Assembly: GCF_008642235.1 (NCBI RefSeq)
Contig: NZ_SJEV01000001.1
Location: 930,001-994,000, forward strand
Length of the DNA stretch: 64,000 nucleotides
Reading direction: 5' to 3'
Origin: Planctomonas psychrotolerans
Lineage (GTDB): Bacteria > Actinomycetota > Actinomycetes > Actinomycetales > Microbacteriaceae
In this document: positions 17,448-25,142 of the stretch, in pieces
How the letters are laid out: the number at the start of each line of letters is the position of its first letter
Numbering within the stretch: the stretch's first letter is position 1
Made by a program: the position numbers and the translations under genes
The notes under the pieces: generated by a model
Database searches by the model: none
What the model saw: the letters and a program-made list of their open reading frames with translations, nothing else
What the model was told of the DNA's origin: nothing

Positions 17448-18845
17448 TCAGGGGAAAGGGTGCGGAAGGGGATTGAGGGATTCGGGATGCGGGTGCCGCG
17501 CATCCCGCAGCGACGGGCTCCCGAGGAATCGCGCATCGTGCAGCACGTCGAGCGGTACGAGGTCGGGGCTGAGAGCGCGCACGACGGAGAACCCCGCGGC
17601 CGCGACCTCGTCGCTCGTGAGGTCGACCAGGTACAGACGAATCCCCCGCGAAGCAGCGGTGCCCACGACCGTCGGCCAGTGCACACGGGGAAGGGACACG
17701 ACCCGTCGCGCGGAATCGTCCAGCGCGGCGGAGTAGTGCCGGGCACTCGGCCGCGCATGGAAGGCGACGTGGTGCGCGAACTCGGTGATCGCCTCCGGCG
17801 CGATCGGCGGATCGGCGAGCAGTCGGAGGCACCAGTTGTGCGTGTGGATGGCCTCGCGCACCGCATTGAGCGCCGCGCGGTCGGCGTCGATATCGGCTGC
17901 GCAGCCGAGGGCGACACCGGTGATGCCGCTGCGCAGCACGGCGAGCAGCACCGGGATGCCGAGGGGAGAGGGCAGCACCCGCAAGGAGAAGACCGCGCCG
18001 AAGCGGGAGCACGTGCGCTCCAGTCGGCGCAGCTGCTCCACCGCCGTCCGGGACAGCGCCGCAGACGACGTCTGCGTCGGCGGCGGATCCCACTCGAGCC
18101 TCGGCGGGTGGTCGTTCAGCAACCACGTGCGCTGGAACGCATCCCGCTCGGCCAGCTCGAGGATGGCGCGCTTGGCGGCGAAGGGGAAGGTCGGCCCCGC
18201 GGCGACCCCGGAGGACGTCGCCGTCTCGTAGTGCGGCTCGCACATCCGTTCACCATCGAGGCCGACAGGATGGGGGTCCGCGAAGAGCACCATCTGGGCG
18301 GGGAGGAGAACCGGCTCACCCGAGTGCACGTCGATACCCTCGACCCAGTCGATCACGTCCCCGTCGCGCACCCGCTCGAAGCGGAAGCCCGGTTGCCGGT
18401 ACTGCGAATCGGCGAAGCGGGAGAAGACACTCGGTGGCACCTGGCGGAGCGCCGTCCCGCGACGGATGCGCCCGACCGCCTGTCGAGCGCTCGGTCGGGC
18501 ATCGGCGAGCGCGAACCGCTCGACGGCCTCACCGATGCATGCCCGGCGAGCTGCCTCCGGGGTGTCGCCCGGGCCCATGCTGAAGGGATCCGTTGCGGTC
18601 CCGGTGAGGAAACCGGCATCAGCGGTGCGGGCCGAGTACAGGGTGTCGGGGATCGAGTCGGGCGTGAACGACATCGGGCGCACGTACTGGACCAGTCCGG
18701 TGAACCTGCTCACCACGTCGGTCACGTCTACTCCCCGCGCACCGTCGACCACCGGTGCACCATCGACTCCCCACGCACCGTCGACCACCGGCGCGCCGCC
18801 GACGCGCGCCCCGTCGGTCGCCCGCGTGCCGGTCAGGCCCGCCAC
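17448..18845 (-). CDS. YcaO cyclodehydratase (SagD-like D protein)
   Basis: 465 residues from the GTG at 18845. ATP-dependent enzyme that cyclises Cys/Ser/Thr of the precursor to azolines. YcaO ATP-site motifs are visible: CIGEAVERF (about 104-112), SSGVAAG (about 211-217) and ILELAERDAF (about 228-237). The protein ends PLPHPFP, the proline-rich C-terminus (PxPxP-like) typical of azole-forming YcaO enzymes. The GTG at 18845 has GAGGTG in front and overlaps the ThiF-like gene by 13 bases. An alternative GTG at 18725 with GGGGAG upstream would remove a short VVDGAxGVD repeat linker and also give a normal enzyme of 425 residues. Central gene of the TOMM cluster. Confidence 0.92.
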   Translation of the reverse strand: MAGLTGTRATDGARVGGAPVVDGAWGVDGAPVVDGARGVDVTDVVSRFTGLVQYVRPMSFTPDSIPDTLYSARTADAGFLTGTATDPFSMGPGDTPEAARRACIGEAVERFALADARPSARQAVGRIRRGTALRQVPPSVFSRFADSQYRQPGFRFERVRDGDVIDWVEGIDVHSGEPVLLPAQMVLFADPHPVGLDGERMCEPHYETATSSGVAAGPTFPFAAKRAILELAERDAFQRTWLLNDHPPRLEWDPPPTQTSSAALSRTAVEQLRRLERTCSRFGAVFSLRVLPSPLGIPVLLAVLRSGITGVALGCAADIDADRAALNAVREAIHTHNWCLRLLADPPIAPEAITEFAHHVAFHARPSARHYSAALDDSARRVVSLPRVHWPTVVGTAASRGIRLYLVDLTSDEVAAAGFSVVRALSPDLVPLDVLHDARFLGSPSLRDARHPHPESLNPLPHPFP

Positions 18846-19720
18846 GGATACACCTCGCCGGCAGTCGGCCCGCACGCGGTGCACCTCGCCACCCGGAACA
18901 CCGGATGCGCTCCGGCCTCGAAGACCTTCGGCTCGTAGACGAGCAAGTTGCTCGCCACGAGCCAGTCGTGGCCGTACAGCCAGCGCACCGCGTAACGCAG
19001 GGCGAAGCCGAGCACCGTGGCGTCGAGACTGGCGTCACGTCGACCGGGTCGTGCCGCGCCGCTCACCGCGGCGTAACGGTCCGGGAAGGCGGTGGTCGAC
19101 GCCCAGCGCGAATTCGCGCACTCGAAGCAGGCGCTCACCCCGGGAACGATGACCGGTCCTATCCGCTGGAAGCGGCCGTCGAAGGACGGGACGGGAAGCC
19201 ACCGCTGACGGGCGCCGATCGCCCGCCGATTGAACTCGGTGAGGAATGCCGGCGAGGCGAACGCCAGCACGAGATCGGCGCTTTCGGGATCCACCCGGGT
19301 CACCGTCGGGAAGGCGGCGAGCACGGCGTCGAGCAGCGGTACGTCGGTGTCGCCCACGATCCCGATCCGTCCGACGGCGGACGGTGCGAGCGGGTCGCCG
19401 ATCGCCGAGCGGTCACCGCCGTTGCGTTCCGCCTCGTCGAGCGGAACGCTCAGATCGGCAGAAGCGCCCGATGTCGGCACCACCACCTTCCGCTCGATGA
19501 GCCGGTCGATCAGCTGCACCACGGCCGAGGCATCGGCGGGGAACTCCCGCCGCAGGTCGCCGGCCGTGAACGCACCGGCGAGAAGACCCCGCAGACGTGT
19601 CCGGTGCGCTGAACCCAGTCCGATCGTGAGCAGTTCCCGACCGCCGAGGAGGTAGAGGGAATCCTCCACCTCCCCCGCGGTGAAGCGGGGACTCACCGCG
19701 TAGGCGGGCGAGTCGAGCAT
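18833..19720 (-). CDS. TOMM cyclodehydratase partner, ThiF/E1-like C protein
   Basis: 295 residues. The N-terminal 80 or so residues look like the winged-helix leader-recognition element of RiPP enzymes (PqqD-like); the rest is a degenerate E1-ubiquitin-like domain. Four cysteines set for structural zinc are present: C198 and C201 (CFEC), C280 and C283 (CTAC). In known systems this subunit binds the leader and brings the core to the YcaO protein; here the two are separate chains. The gene begins nine bases after the precursor stop codon and overlaps the YcaO gene. It lacks an ATP-binding GxGxxG, as usual for this family. Confidence 0.88.
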   Translation of the reverse strand: MLDSPAYAVSPRFTAGEVEDSLYLLGGRELLTIGLGSAHRTRLRGLLAGAFTAGDLRREFPADASAVVQLIDRLIERKVVVPTSGASADLSVPLDEAERNGGDRSAIGDPLAPSAVGRIGIVGDTDVPLLDAVLAAFPTVTRVDPESADLVLAFASPAFLTEFNRRAIGARQRWLPVPSFDGRFQRIGPVIVPGVSACFECANSRWASTTAFPDRYAAVSGAARPGRRDASLDATVLGFALRYAVRWLYGHDWLVASNLLVYEPKVFEAGAHPVFRVARCTACGPTAGEVYPWRA

Positions 19721-19729
19721 GGCCGCGAG

Positions 19730-19981
19730 CTATCTCGGCTGCTGCCTGCCGCCACCCGAGCTGCAGGTACAGCAGGTGCTGCAGCACAGTGAGACGTCGC
19801 CCATCACGGTCTCGAACTCGCGCCCGAGGTGCTCGAACGGATAGGGAAAGGTGTCGATCGTCTCCGCGTCGAGAACCAAGGTGCCGATCGCCTCGGCATC
19901 GATCGCTTCGGTGTCGATCGGTTCGGAGTCGACCGGAACCGCTGCAGGTGAGCTTGTCCGGTCGAGCAGAAGTGGTGTCAT
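19730..19981 (-). CDS. thiazole/oxazole-modified peptide precursor (streptolysin S-like)
   Basis: 83 residues. The leader (about 1-65) is acidic and includes six pentapeptide units of the form [VIL]D[STA]E[APT] at residues 17-46, followed by FPYPFEHLGREFETVMGDVSL, probably the docking part for the ThiF-like protein. The core begins CCSTCCTCSS (residues 66-75): ten consecutive cyclisable residues, then GGGRQQPR. This matches the Cys/Ser/Thr-dense cores of the streptolysin S and listeriolysin S family. It is the first gene of the cluster, with a consensus Shine-Dalgarno (AAGGAGG) and a strong promoter. The leader-core boundary is unknown; no GG or AxA site stands out. Modification pattern and activity are inference. 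Confidence 0.9.
   Translation of the reverse strand: MTPLLLDRTSSPAAVPVDSEPIDTEAIDAEAIGTLVLDAETIDTFPYPFEHLGREFETVMGDVSLCCSTCCTCSSGGGRQQPR
19844..19933 (-). repeat. 15-bp repeats encoding the leader pentapeptides
   Basis: Six 15-bp units code for VDSEP, IDTEA, IDAEA, IGTLV, LDAET and IDTFP. The first three are close in DNA as well (GATCGMYTCGGNRTC on the plus strand); the last three have diverged. Confidence 0.75.
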
Positions 19982-19985
19982 GAGA

Positions 19986-20043
19986 CCTCCTTGAGAGTGA
20001 CTGAATACCGCTTTTATAGCAGGTGCTTTTACGCCCTAGTCAA
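19986..20043 (-). promoter_or_regulatory. promoter and ribosome site of the azole-peptide operon
   Basis: On the minus strand TTGACT (20038-20043) and an extended -10 TGCTATAAA (hexamer 20013-20018) are 19 bp apart. AAGGAGG (19986-19992) lies four bases before the precursor ATG. Both are closer to consensus than other promoters in the window, in keeping with high precursor expression. Confidence 0.7.
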
Positions 20044-20098
20044 GGGGATGGTGCGGATCTGTGGAGAACTTCTCGCGAGGCACGCCCTGACGAACGAA

Positions 20099-20152
20099 GT
20101 GGCCGGTGCACCGACGAATCGATGCCCCGGCCACTCGACGGCCGATCGGCCG
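20099..20152. terminator. inverted repeats after the oxidoreductase gene
   Basis: GTGGCCGG/CCGGCCAC (20099-20106 and 20127-20134) and a 14-bp palindrome CGGCCGATCGGCCG (20139-20152) lie between the oxidoreductase stop codon and the TOMM promoter. They probably end the oxidoreductase transcript and insulate the peptide operon. Confidence 0.5.
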
Positions 20153-20171
20153 GACGGGATGCTGCTGCGGC

Positions 20172-21281
20172 TTACTGCAGGGTGGCGACCTTCGGATCCC
20201 AGTCCTCGGGCAGCGCGGGCGAGGGCTCGAAGCTGCTCGCCACCTCGACGAAGGAGCCCGACTCGACCGACTCCGCGATCGACACCATGGTGTCGAGCAC
20301 GTGCAGAGCGGATGCGCCGGACGCGCGATGGGGTCGGCCCTCGCGGATCGCCTGCGCCATCTCCAGGGCACCGGTTCCCCGGGTGGAGGTGTGGCCGACG
20401 GCCGGAATCACCGTGGGCTCCTCACCGGCACCGTAGACGAGGATGTCTCCGTCGAAGTTGTTCGGATCGGGGAAGACGATCGTTCCCTCGGTACCCGCGA
20501 TCTCGACGACCCCGGTGCGGCGCAGCTTGGAGTCGAAGCTGAACACGGCCTGTCCGGACTGGCCGGACTCGAACTGGAGCAGCGCGCCGACGTGGCTCGG
20601 GACCGTCACGTCGAAGGACTCCCCCGCCTTCGGCCCGGAACCGATCACGCGCGACGCACGAGAGGTGGAGCCGAGGCCGGCGACGCGGGCGAACGGCCCG
20701 AGCGTGTGCGCCAGCGCGGTGAGGTAATACACTCCCACGTCGAACATCGGTCCGGCACCCTCCTGGAAGAGGAAGGCGGGGTTGGGGTGCCAGCTCTCAG
20801 GCCCGGGCGACTGGAACAGGGCGAGCGCCGTGAGCGGAGTGCCGATGTCTCCGCGGGCGATGATGCGGAACGCCGTCTGCAGGCCCGCTCCGAGGAAGGT
20901 GTCGGGTGCGCAACCGACGCGGACGCCTGCCGCCTCGGCGGCATCGAGCAGCTGGGCGCCGCTCTCGCGGTCCAGGGAGATGGGCTTCTCGCTCCACAGG
21001 TGCTTGCCCGCGGCGATGACGCGCAGCCCGACCTCCACGTGCACGACCGGGATGGTCAGGTTCACCACCAGCTCGATGTCCGGGTGAGCAAGGAGTTCGT
21101 CGACCGATCCACCGGCGGGCACGCCATGCTTCTCGGCCTGGGCCTTGGCGCGGGGCTCGTCGAGGTCGGCGACGAACAGCACCTTGAGGTCGGGGAAGCT
21201 CGTCAGGTTTTCGAGATAGGTGTCGCTGATGACGCCGGCGCCGATGAGGCCGACTCCGACGGGGGACGTGGGGGTGCTCAC
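20172..21281 (-). CDS. Gfo/Idh/MocA family oxidoreductase
   Basis: 369 residues. The NAD(P)-binding motif is VGLIGAGVISDTYLENL and the catalytic EKP motif is SEKPISL. The C-terminal beta-sheet domain is complete. Members oxidise or reduce sugars or cyclitols; the substrate is not evident. It overlaps the sugar-isomerase-like gene by four bases (ATGA), so the two form an operon for one carbohydrate pathway, as often seen for Gfo/Idh enzymes paired with IolE/IolI-like TIM barrels. No transporter is next to them. Confidence 0.88.
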   Translation of the reverse strand: MSTPTSPVGVGLIGAGVISDTYLENLTSFPDLKVLFVADLDEPRAKAQAEKHGVPAGGSVDELLAHPDIELVVNLTIPVVHVEVGLRVIAAGKHLWSEKPISLDRESGAQLLDAAEAAGVRVGCAPDTFLGAGLQTAFRIIARGDIGTPLTALALFQSPGPESWHPNPAFLFQEGAGPMFDVGVYYLTALAHTLGPFARVAGLGSTSRASRVIGSGPKAGESFDVTVPSHVGALLQFESGQSGQAVFSFDSKLRRTGVVEIAGTEGTIVFPDPNNFDGDILVYGAGEEPTVIPAVGHTSTRGTGALEMAQAIREGRPHRASGASALHVLDTMVSIAESVESGSFVEVASSFEPSPALPEDWDPKVATLQ

Positions 21282-22021
21282 TTCGAGTTCAGTCCGTTCA
21301 GGTAGGTGTAGCTGTCGGCGACGGCATCGAAGACGTCTCCGGTGAAGTCATCGAGTTCGACCACCGCGAGGGCGTGCGGTGCCGCGGCCAGGATGTCGAC
21401 GACGGGCATCCGGCCCGAGCCGACCGCCACCTGCTCCTTGTCGTCCTTGGTCAGCGGCCCATCCTTGATGTGCATGAACTGCACGCGCCGACCGAGGCGG
21501 GCGAGCAGCGGCAGGACGTCCTCGCCACCGACGGCCGCCCAATAGGTGTCGAGCTCCAGCGAAACCGAGTCGTCGAGCGAGTCGGCCAGCACCTCGAGGG
21601 CGGAGACGCCGTCGATGCGGTTCTCCAACTCGAACGCGTGATTGTGGTATCCCACCGTGAGGCCGTGCTCGGCGGCTTCCTTGGCGAGGGCGTTCAGGTC
21701 GGCCGCGATGCCGGCCACATCATCGCGGGTGGTCCACCGTGCATCGTCGATGTGGGGGTCGATCACGGTCTCGACGCCGATGGAGCGTGCCGCCGCGAAG
21801 ATGCGGGCGGTGTCCTGGCCGACCAGGCGGGCGTGGGCGGTGGGCGCGGTCAAACCTGCAGCGGGGAGTTCGGCGACGTAGGCGTCGGCGTTGTCCACGA
21901 AGTTGAAGAGCTCGACGCGGGTGTAGCCGATCCCCGCGATGCGCTGCAGCGTTCCGGGAAGGTCCGCGGCGATGTGCTCGCGCACCGAATAGAGCTGCAC
22001 GGAAAGGTCTCTGTGGGACAC
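21278..22021 (-). CDS. sugar phosphate isomerase/epimerase (AP endonuclease family 2 TIM barrel)
   Basis: 247 residues from the GTG at 22021, which has GAGGAG seven bases upstream; the earlier ATG at 22057 would lie before that site. Barrel motifs with metal ligands are visible: VETVIDPHIDDARW, VGYHNHAFELEN, SLELDTYWAAVGG and FMHIKDGP. This is the xylose isomerase-like fold of IolE/IolI and related enzymes. Stop and next start overlap (ATGA), so it is co-translated with the downstream oxidoreductase. The AT-rich gap upstream (22080-22110) probably holds the promoters of this operon and of the divergent oxidoreductase gene. Confidence 0.85.
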   Translation of the reverse strand: MSHRDLSVQLYSVREHIAADLPGTLQRIAGIGYTRVELFNFVDNADAYVAELPAAGLTAPTAHARLVGQDTARIFAAARSIGVETVIDPHIDDARWTTRDDVAGIAADLNALAKEAAEHGLTVGYHNHAFELENRIDGVSALEVLADSLDDSVSLELDTYWAAVGGEDVLPLLARLGRRVQFMHIKDGPLTKDDKEQVAVGSGRMPVVDILAAAPHALAVVELDDFTGDVFDAVADSYTYLNGLNSK

Positions 22022-22255
22022 GGTTCTCCTCAGTGAAAACGTCGGCCCGAGCAGCACGCCCGGGCGTGGGCCGTATGGTCCACCACTATCTAATCAGACT
22101 TAAGAATGTTCCCCCGGGGCGCGAGTAGGCGCACCGGGCAGGCCCTAGGAGCCCGCCGGTGCCTGTGCTTCACTGAGTCGAGGCGAGCATCGGGCACCGC
22201 AATGGCATCCGGTTGCGAGCCTCGACGTGCCCGTCCTCGACGAAGGAAGTCCGCC

Positions 22256-23272
22256 ATGACGATTCCCGCTCCCCGCACCCCCGATCTCCGTTCCGCGCCC
22301 GTGCTCCGCTGGGGCGTGCTCGCCCCCGGTGGGATCGCCCGTGACTGGGTCGCGTCGGTCGCCGCGTCGACCGGGCAACGCGTCACGGCCGTGGGATCGC
22401 GGTCGGCCGACCGTGCGCGGGCGTTCGCGGCGGACTTCGGCGTGGAGCGGGCGCACGGGACGTACGAGGATCTCGTCGCCGACGACGACGTCGACATCGT
22501 CTACATCGCCGCGCCGCACAGCGAGCACACCCGTCTCGCCCTCCTCGCGATCGCGGCGGGGAAGCACGTGCTCGTCGAGAAGCCGCTCGCCACGTCCGCG
22601 GCGGAGGCGACGGAGATCGCCACGGCCGCCCGCGGTGCGGGGGTGTTCGCCATGGAGGCGATGTGGACCCGATTTCTGCCCCAGACCGACATCGTCCGCC
22701 AGCTGATCGAGAACGGCGACCTCGGTCGGCTCGGTCTCGTGACGGCTGACTTCGGATCCGTCGCCACCGCCGACCCCGCCCACCGCATCAACGACCCCGC
22801 ACTCGGCGGCGGTGCGCTGCTCGACCTCGGCGTCTACCCCGTGTCGTTCGCCCACTTCGCCCTCGGCCGTCCCGAACGGGTGACCGCACGCGGATCGCTC
22901 ACCCCCACCGGTGTGGATGCGCAGTCCGCTCTCGTCCTCGACGCGGCGGACGGGGCGCAGGCCCTGCTCAGCACGTCCCTTCGAGCCCGCACGCCGTCCG
23001 CGGCGGCCGTCTACGGCGACGCCGGATCGGTCGCCGTTCATCCGTCCTTCTGGGGACCGAGTGGCGTGACGGTCAGCCTCGCCAACCGGGACCCGGAGAC
23101 GTGGATCGACCCGTCGGGCATGGTCGGCCGCGACGCCCTGTGCGTCTCGGCGGTGGCTGCCGCGATCGCCATCGCCGAGGGTCGCACGGAGCATCCGCTG
23201 CACACCCTCTCCGACGCCATCGAGGTGCTCGAATCCATCGACGAGGCCCGGAGCCAGCTCGGCGCCTCCTGA
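22256..23272 (+). CDS. Gfo/Idh/MocA family oxidoreductase (second copy)
   Basis: 338 residues. Dinucleotide-binding stretch WGVLAPGGIARDWV and catalytic LVEKPLATSAAE. It resembles the dihydrodiol/1,5-anhydrofructose reductase branch more than the enzyme at 20172, with which it shares only the family fold. The start is set by gaaggaag seven bases upstream; an earlier in-frame ATG lacks a ribosome site. Divergently transcribed from the isomerase-oxidoreductase operon, so a common regulation is possible. Confidence 0.85.
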   Translation: MTIPAPRTPDLRSAPVLRWGVLAPGGIARDWVASVAASTGQRVTAVGSRSADRARAFAADFGVERAHGTYEDLVADDDVDIVYIAAPHSEHTRLALLAIAAGKHVLVEKPLATSAAEATEIATAARGAGVFAMEAMWTRFLPQTDIVRQLIENGDLGRLGLVTADFGSVATADPAHRINDPALGGGALLDLGVYPVSFAHFALGRPERVTARGSLTPTGVDAQSALVLDAADGAQALLSTSLRARTPSAAAVYGDAGSVAVHPSFWGPSGVTVSLANRDPETWIDPSGMVGRDALCVSAVAAAIAIAEGRTEHPLHTLSDAIEVLESIDEARSQLGAS

Positions 23273-23353
23273 CGCGCCGGAGTCGTCGCACGCTCACCGG
23301 CACGCCGCAATGCGGCGCACGAAGAGTCCGCGGTGTCACGTACGCTGAATCCC

Positions 23354-23998
23354 GTGACCGACCTGATGCTGACCTTCCCGTGGGAGGAGGAGGACCAGGT
23401 CCCGGCGTACACACCGCCCCACGTATCGCGCATCGTCGCCCACTCCACCGATCGCGTCGGCTGGATGCGGGCGCGCAGCAGGGGAATCACCGCGACCGAC
23501 GTGGCGCGCCTGTCGTCGCCGGCGGCCATCGACGCGGTGGCCCACGAGAAGCTGCACGGCTCGCGCTTCGGCGGCAACGCGTACACCGATCACGGTCGGG
23601 TGCGCGAGCCGGAGATCGCCCGCTGGGTGAAGTCGGAGCACGACATCGACGCGAGCGCCGCCCTGTTCCACGCGCACGGGCAGCGCCGCCACCTCGCCAC
23701 CCCCGACGGCGTCGGGGTGCGGGCCGGTTCCCTCGTCCTCGCCGAGATCAAGACCACGAACAAGGAGTGGCGGTCCATTCCCCGCTCCTACCTTCGGCAG
23801 GTCTGGTGGCAGCAGTACGTGCTGGGGGCGGAGCGCACCCTGCTGGTCTGGGAACGCCACATCGACTTCGTGCCCCTCGGCGGCGAGCCCCACCACCGCT
23901 GGATCGATCGCGATGACGCGGAGATCGACCGCCTGGTTCAGCTCGCGAACACGCTCATCTCCGTGCTGCACCGCGAGGCGAACGCCCTGCGCCGCTGA
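23354..23998 (+). CDS. YqaJ-like PD-(D/E)XK nuclease domain protein
   Basis: 214 residues. The phage exonuclease-like pattern is present: RSRGITATDVARL, an early GxxxE (GRVREPEIARW), LATPDG...LAEIKTT (catalytic Asp and ExK) and QVWWQQYVLG. This is the YqaJ/lambda-exonuclease fold used in recombination, but no RecT-like partner or phage gene is near, so it is a chromosomal stand-alone version common in actinobacteria. The GTG at 23354 is preferred: TACGCT at 23341-23346 stands seven bases before it (leaderless pattern); a GTG at 23333 is possible. Confidence 0.75.
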   Translation: MTDLMLTFPWEEEDQVPAYTPPHVSRIVAHSTDRVGWMRARSRGITATDVARLSSPAAIDAVAHEKLHGSRFGGNAYTDHGRVREPEIARWVKSEHDIDASAALFHAHGQRRHLATPDGVGVRAGSLVLAEIKTTNKEWRSIPRSYLRQVWWQQYVLGAERTLLVWERHIDFVPLGGEPHHRWIDRDDAEIDRLVQLANTLISVLHREANALRR

Positions 23999-24143
23999 CG
24001 CCCTGCGCCGCTGACGCCCACGGCCGGCCCGCTGCCGATCACGTTCCCGGCACGGTGCGAGCGCATCCTCGGGTACCGGATTGTTAGCGGACGGGGAACA
24101 CCGCCGTAACCGGGTGGAATCATTGCCCGGCTTGACTGGGGAC

Positions 24144-25118
24144 ATGACGATGAGCCCCGTGATGCGTGCCGCCGCCATCGATTCCACCGGTGGACCCGAC
24201 ATGCTCCGGGTGATCGATGTGGCGTCACCACGACGCGTGAACGCCGAAGTGCTGGTCAAGGTCGTCGCGGCGGGAGTCTCTCCGCTCGATGCGCGGATGC
24301 GTGCGGGATCCCGGTACCCGGCGTCGCTCGAATCGTTCCCCGCGGCACTCGGCTACGACTTCAGCGGCATCGTCACCGAAGTGCCCTACGACGCGCACCC
24401 GCTGTCGCCGGGCGACGAGGTGTTCGGCCTGACCGCGGTGCCGCGCGGCACCGGGAGCTACGCCGAGTACGTGTCAGTGCCGAGCACCAGCATCGCCCGC
24501 AAACCGACCCGCCTGTCGCACGTCGAAGCGTCCGCGGTGCCCCTCGCGGCCCTCACGGCGTGGGGCATGGCCATCGACGTGGGCAAGGCGCATTCCGGCC
24601 AGGTGGTGCTCGTGCACGCCGGAGCCGGTGGTGTGGGACACCTGGCGGTGCAGTTCGCGGCGCACTTCGGCGCCCACGTGATCGCCACCGGGTCCTCGGA
24701 GAACGCGAGTTGGCTGCGCGAACTCGGAGCGGTCGAGGTGATCGACTACACCACCACGCGGTTCGAGGACGTGGCCGTGGACGTCGACCTGGTGATCGAT
24801 CTCGTCGGCAACGCGACGGACGCTACGTCGACCCGGTCGCTATCAGTGCTGAGGCACGGCGGACTCCTCGTCACCGCCCTCCCCGACGAGTGGACCACGA
24901 TGGCGGATGACGCGGCGAACGCGGGCGTGCGCGCCACCGGCTTCGCGGTCGCGCCCGACGGTCAGACGCTGGCGATGATCTCCCGCCTGCTCGAGTCGGG
25001 CGACGTGCACGTCTACGTGAGCGACGTGTTCGACCTCGCCGAGGCCGCGGCAGCCCATTCGGCGGTGGAGGCCGGTCATACCCGCGGGAAGATCGTGCTC
25101 AAGGTCTGCGACGGCTGA
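24144..25118 (+). CDS. zinc-independent medium-chain dehydrogenase (quinone oxidoreductase-like)
   Basis: 324 residues. GroES-like N-terminal domain, then the NADPH-binding motif VLVHAGAGGVGHLAVQFAA and the end AHSAVEAGHTRGKIVLKV typical of QOR/enoyl-reductase-like members. The structural and catalytic zinc cysteines of alcohol dehydrogenases are absent. It probably reduces a quinone or an enone; the physiological substrate is unknown. Start choice between 24144 and the ATG six bases later is open. Confidence 0.85.
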   Translation: MTMSPVMRAAAIDSTGGPDMLRVIDVASPRRVNAEVLVKVVAAGVSPLDARMRAGSRYPASLESFPAALGYDFSGIVTEVPYDAHPLSPGDEVFGLTAVPRGTGSYAEYVSVPSTSIARKPTRLSHVEASAVPLAALTAWGMAIDVGKAHSGQVVLVHAGAGGVGHLAVQFAAHFGAHVIATGSSENASWLRELGAVEVIDYTTTRFEDVAVDVDLVIDLVGNATDATSTRSLSVLRHGGLLVTALPDEWTTMADDAANAGVRATGFAVAPDGQTLAMISRLLESGDVHVYVSDVFDLAEAAAAHSAVEAGHTRGKIVLKVCDG

Positions 25119-25142
25119 CGCCGAGGCACAGCCCCCGACGCT

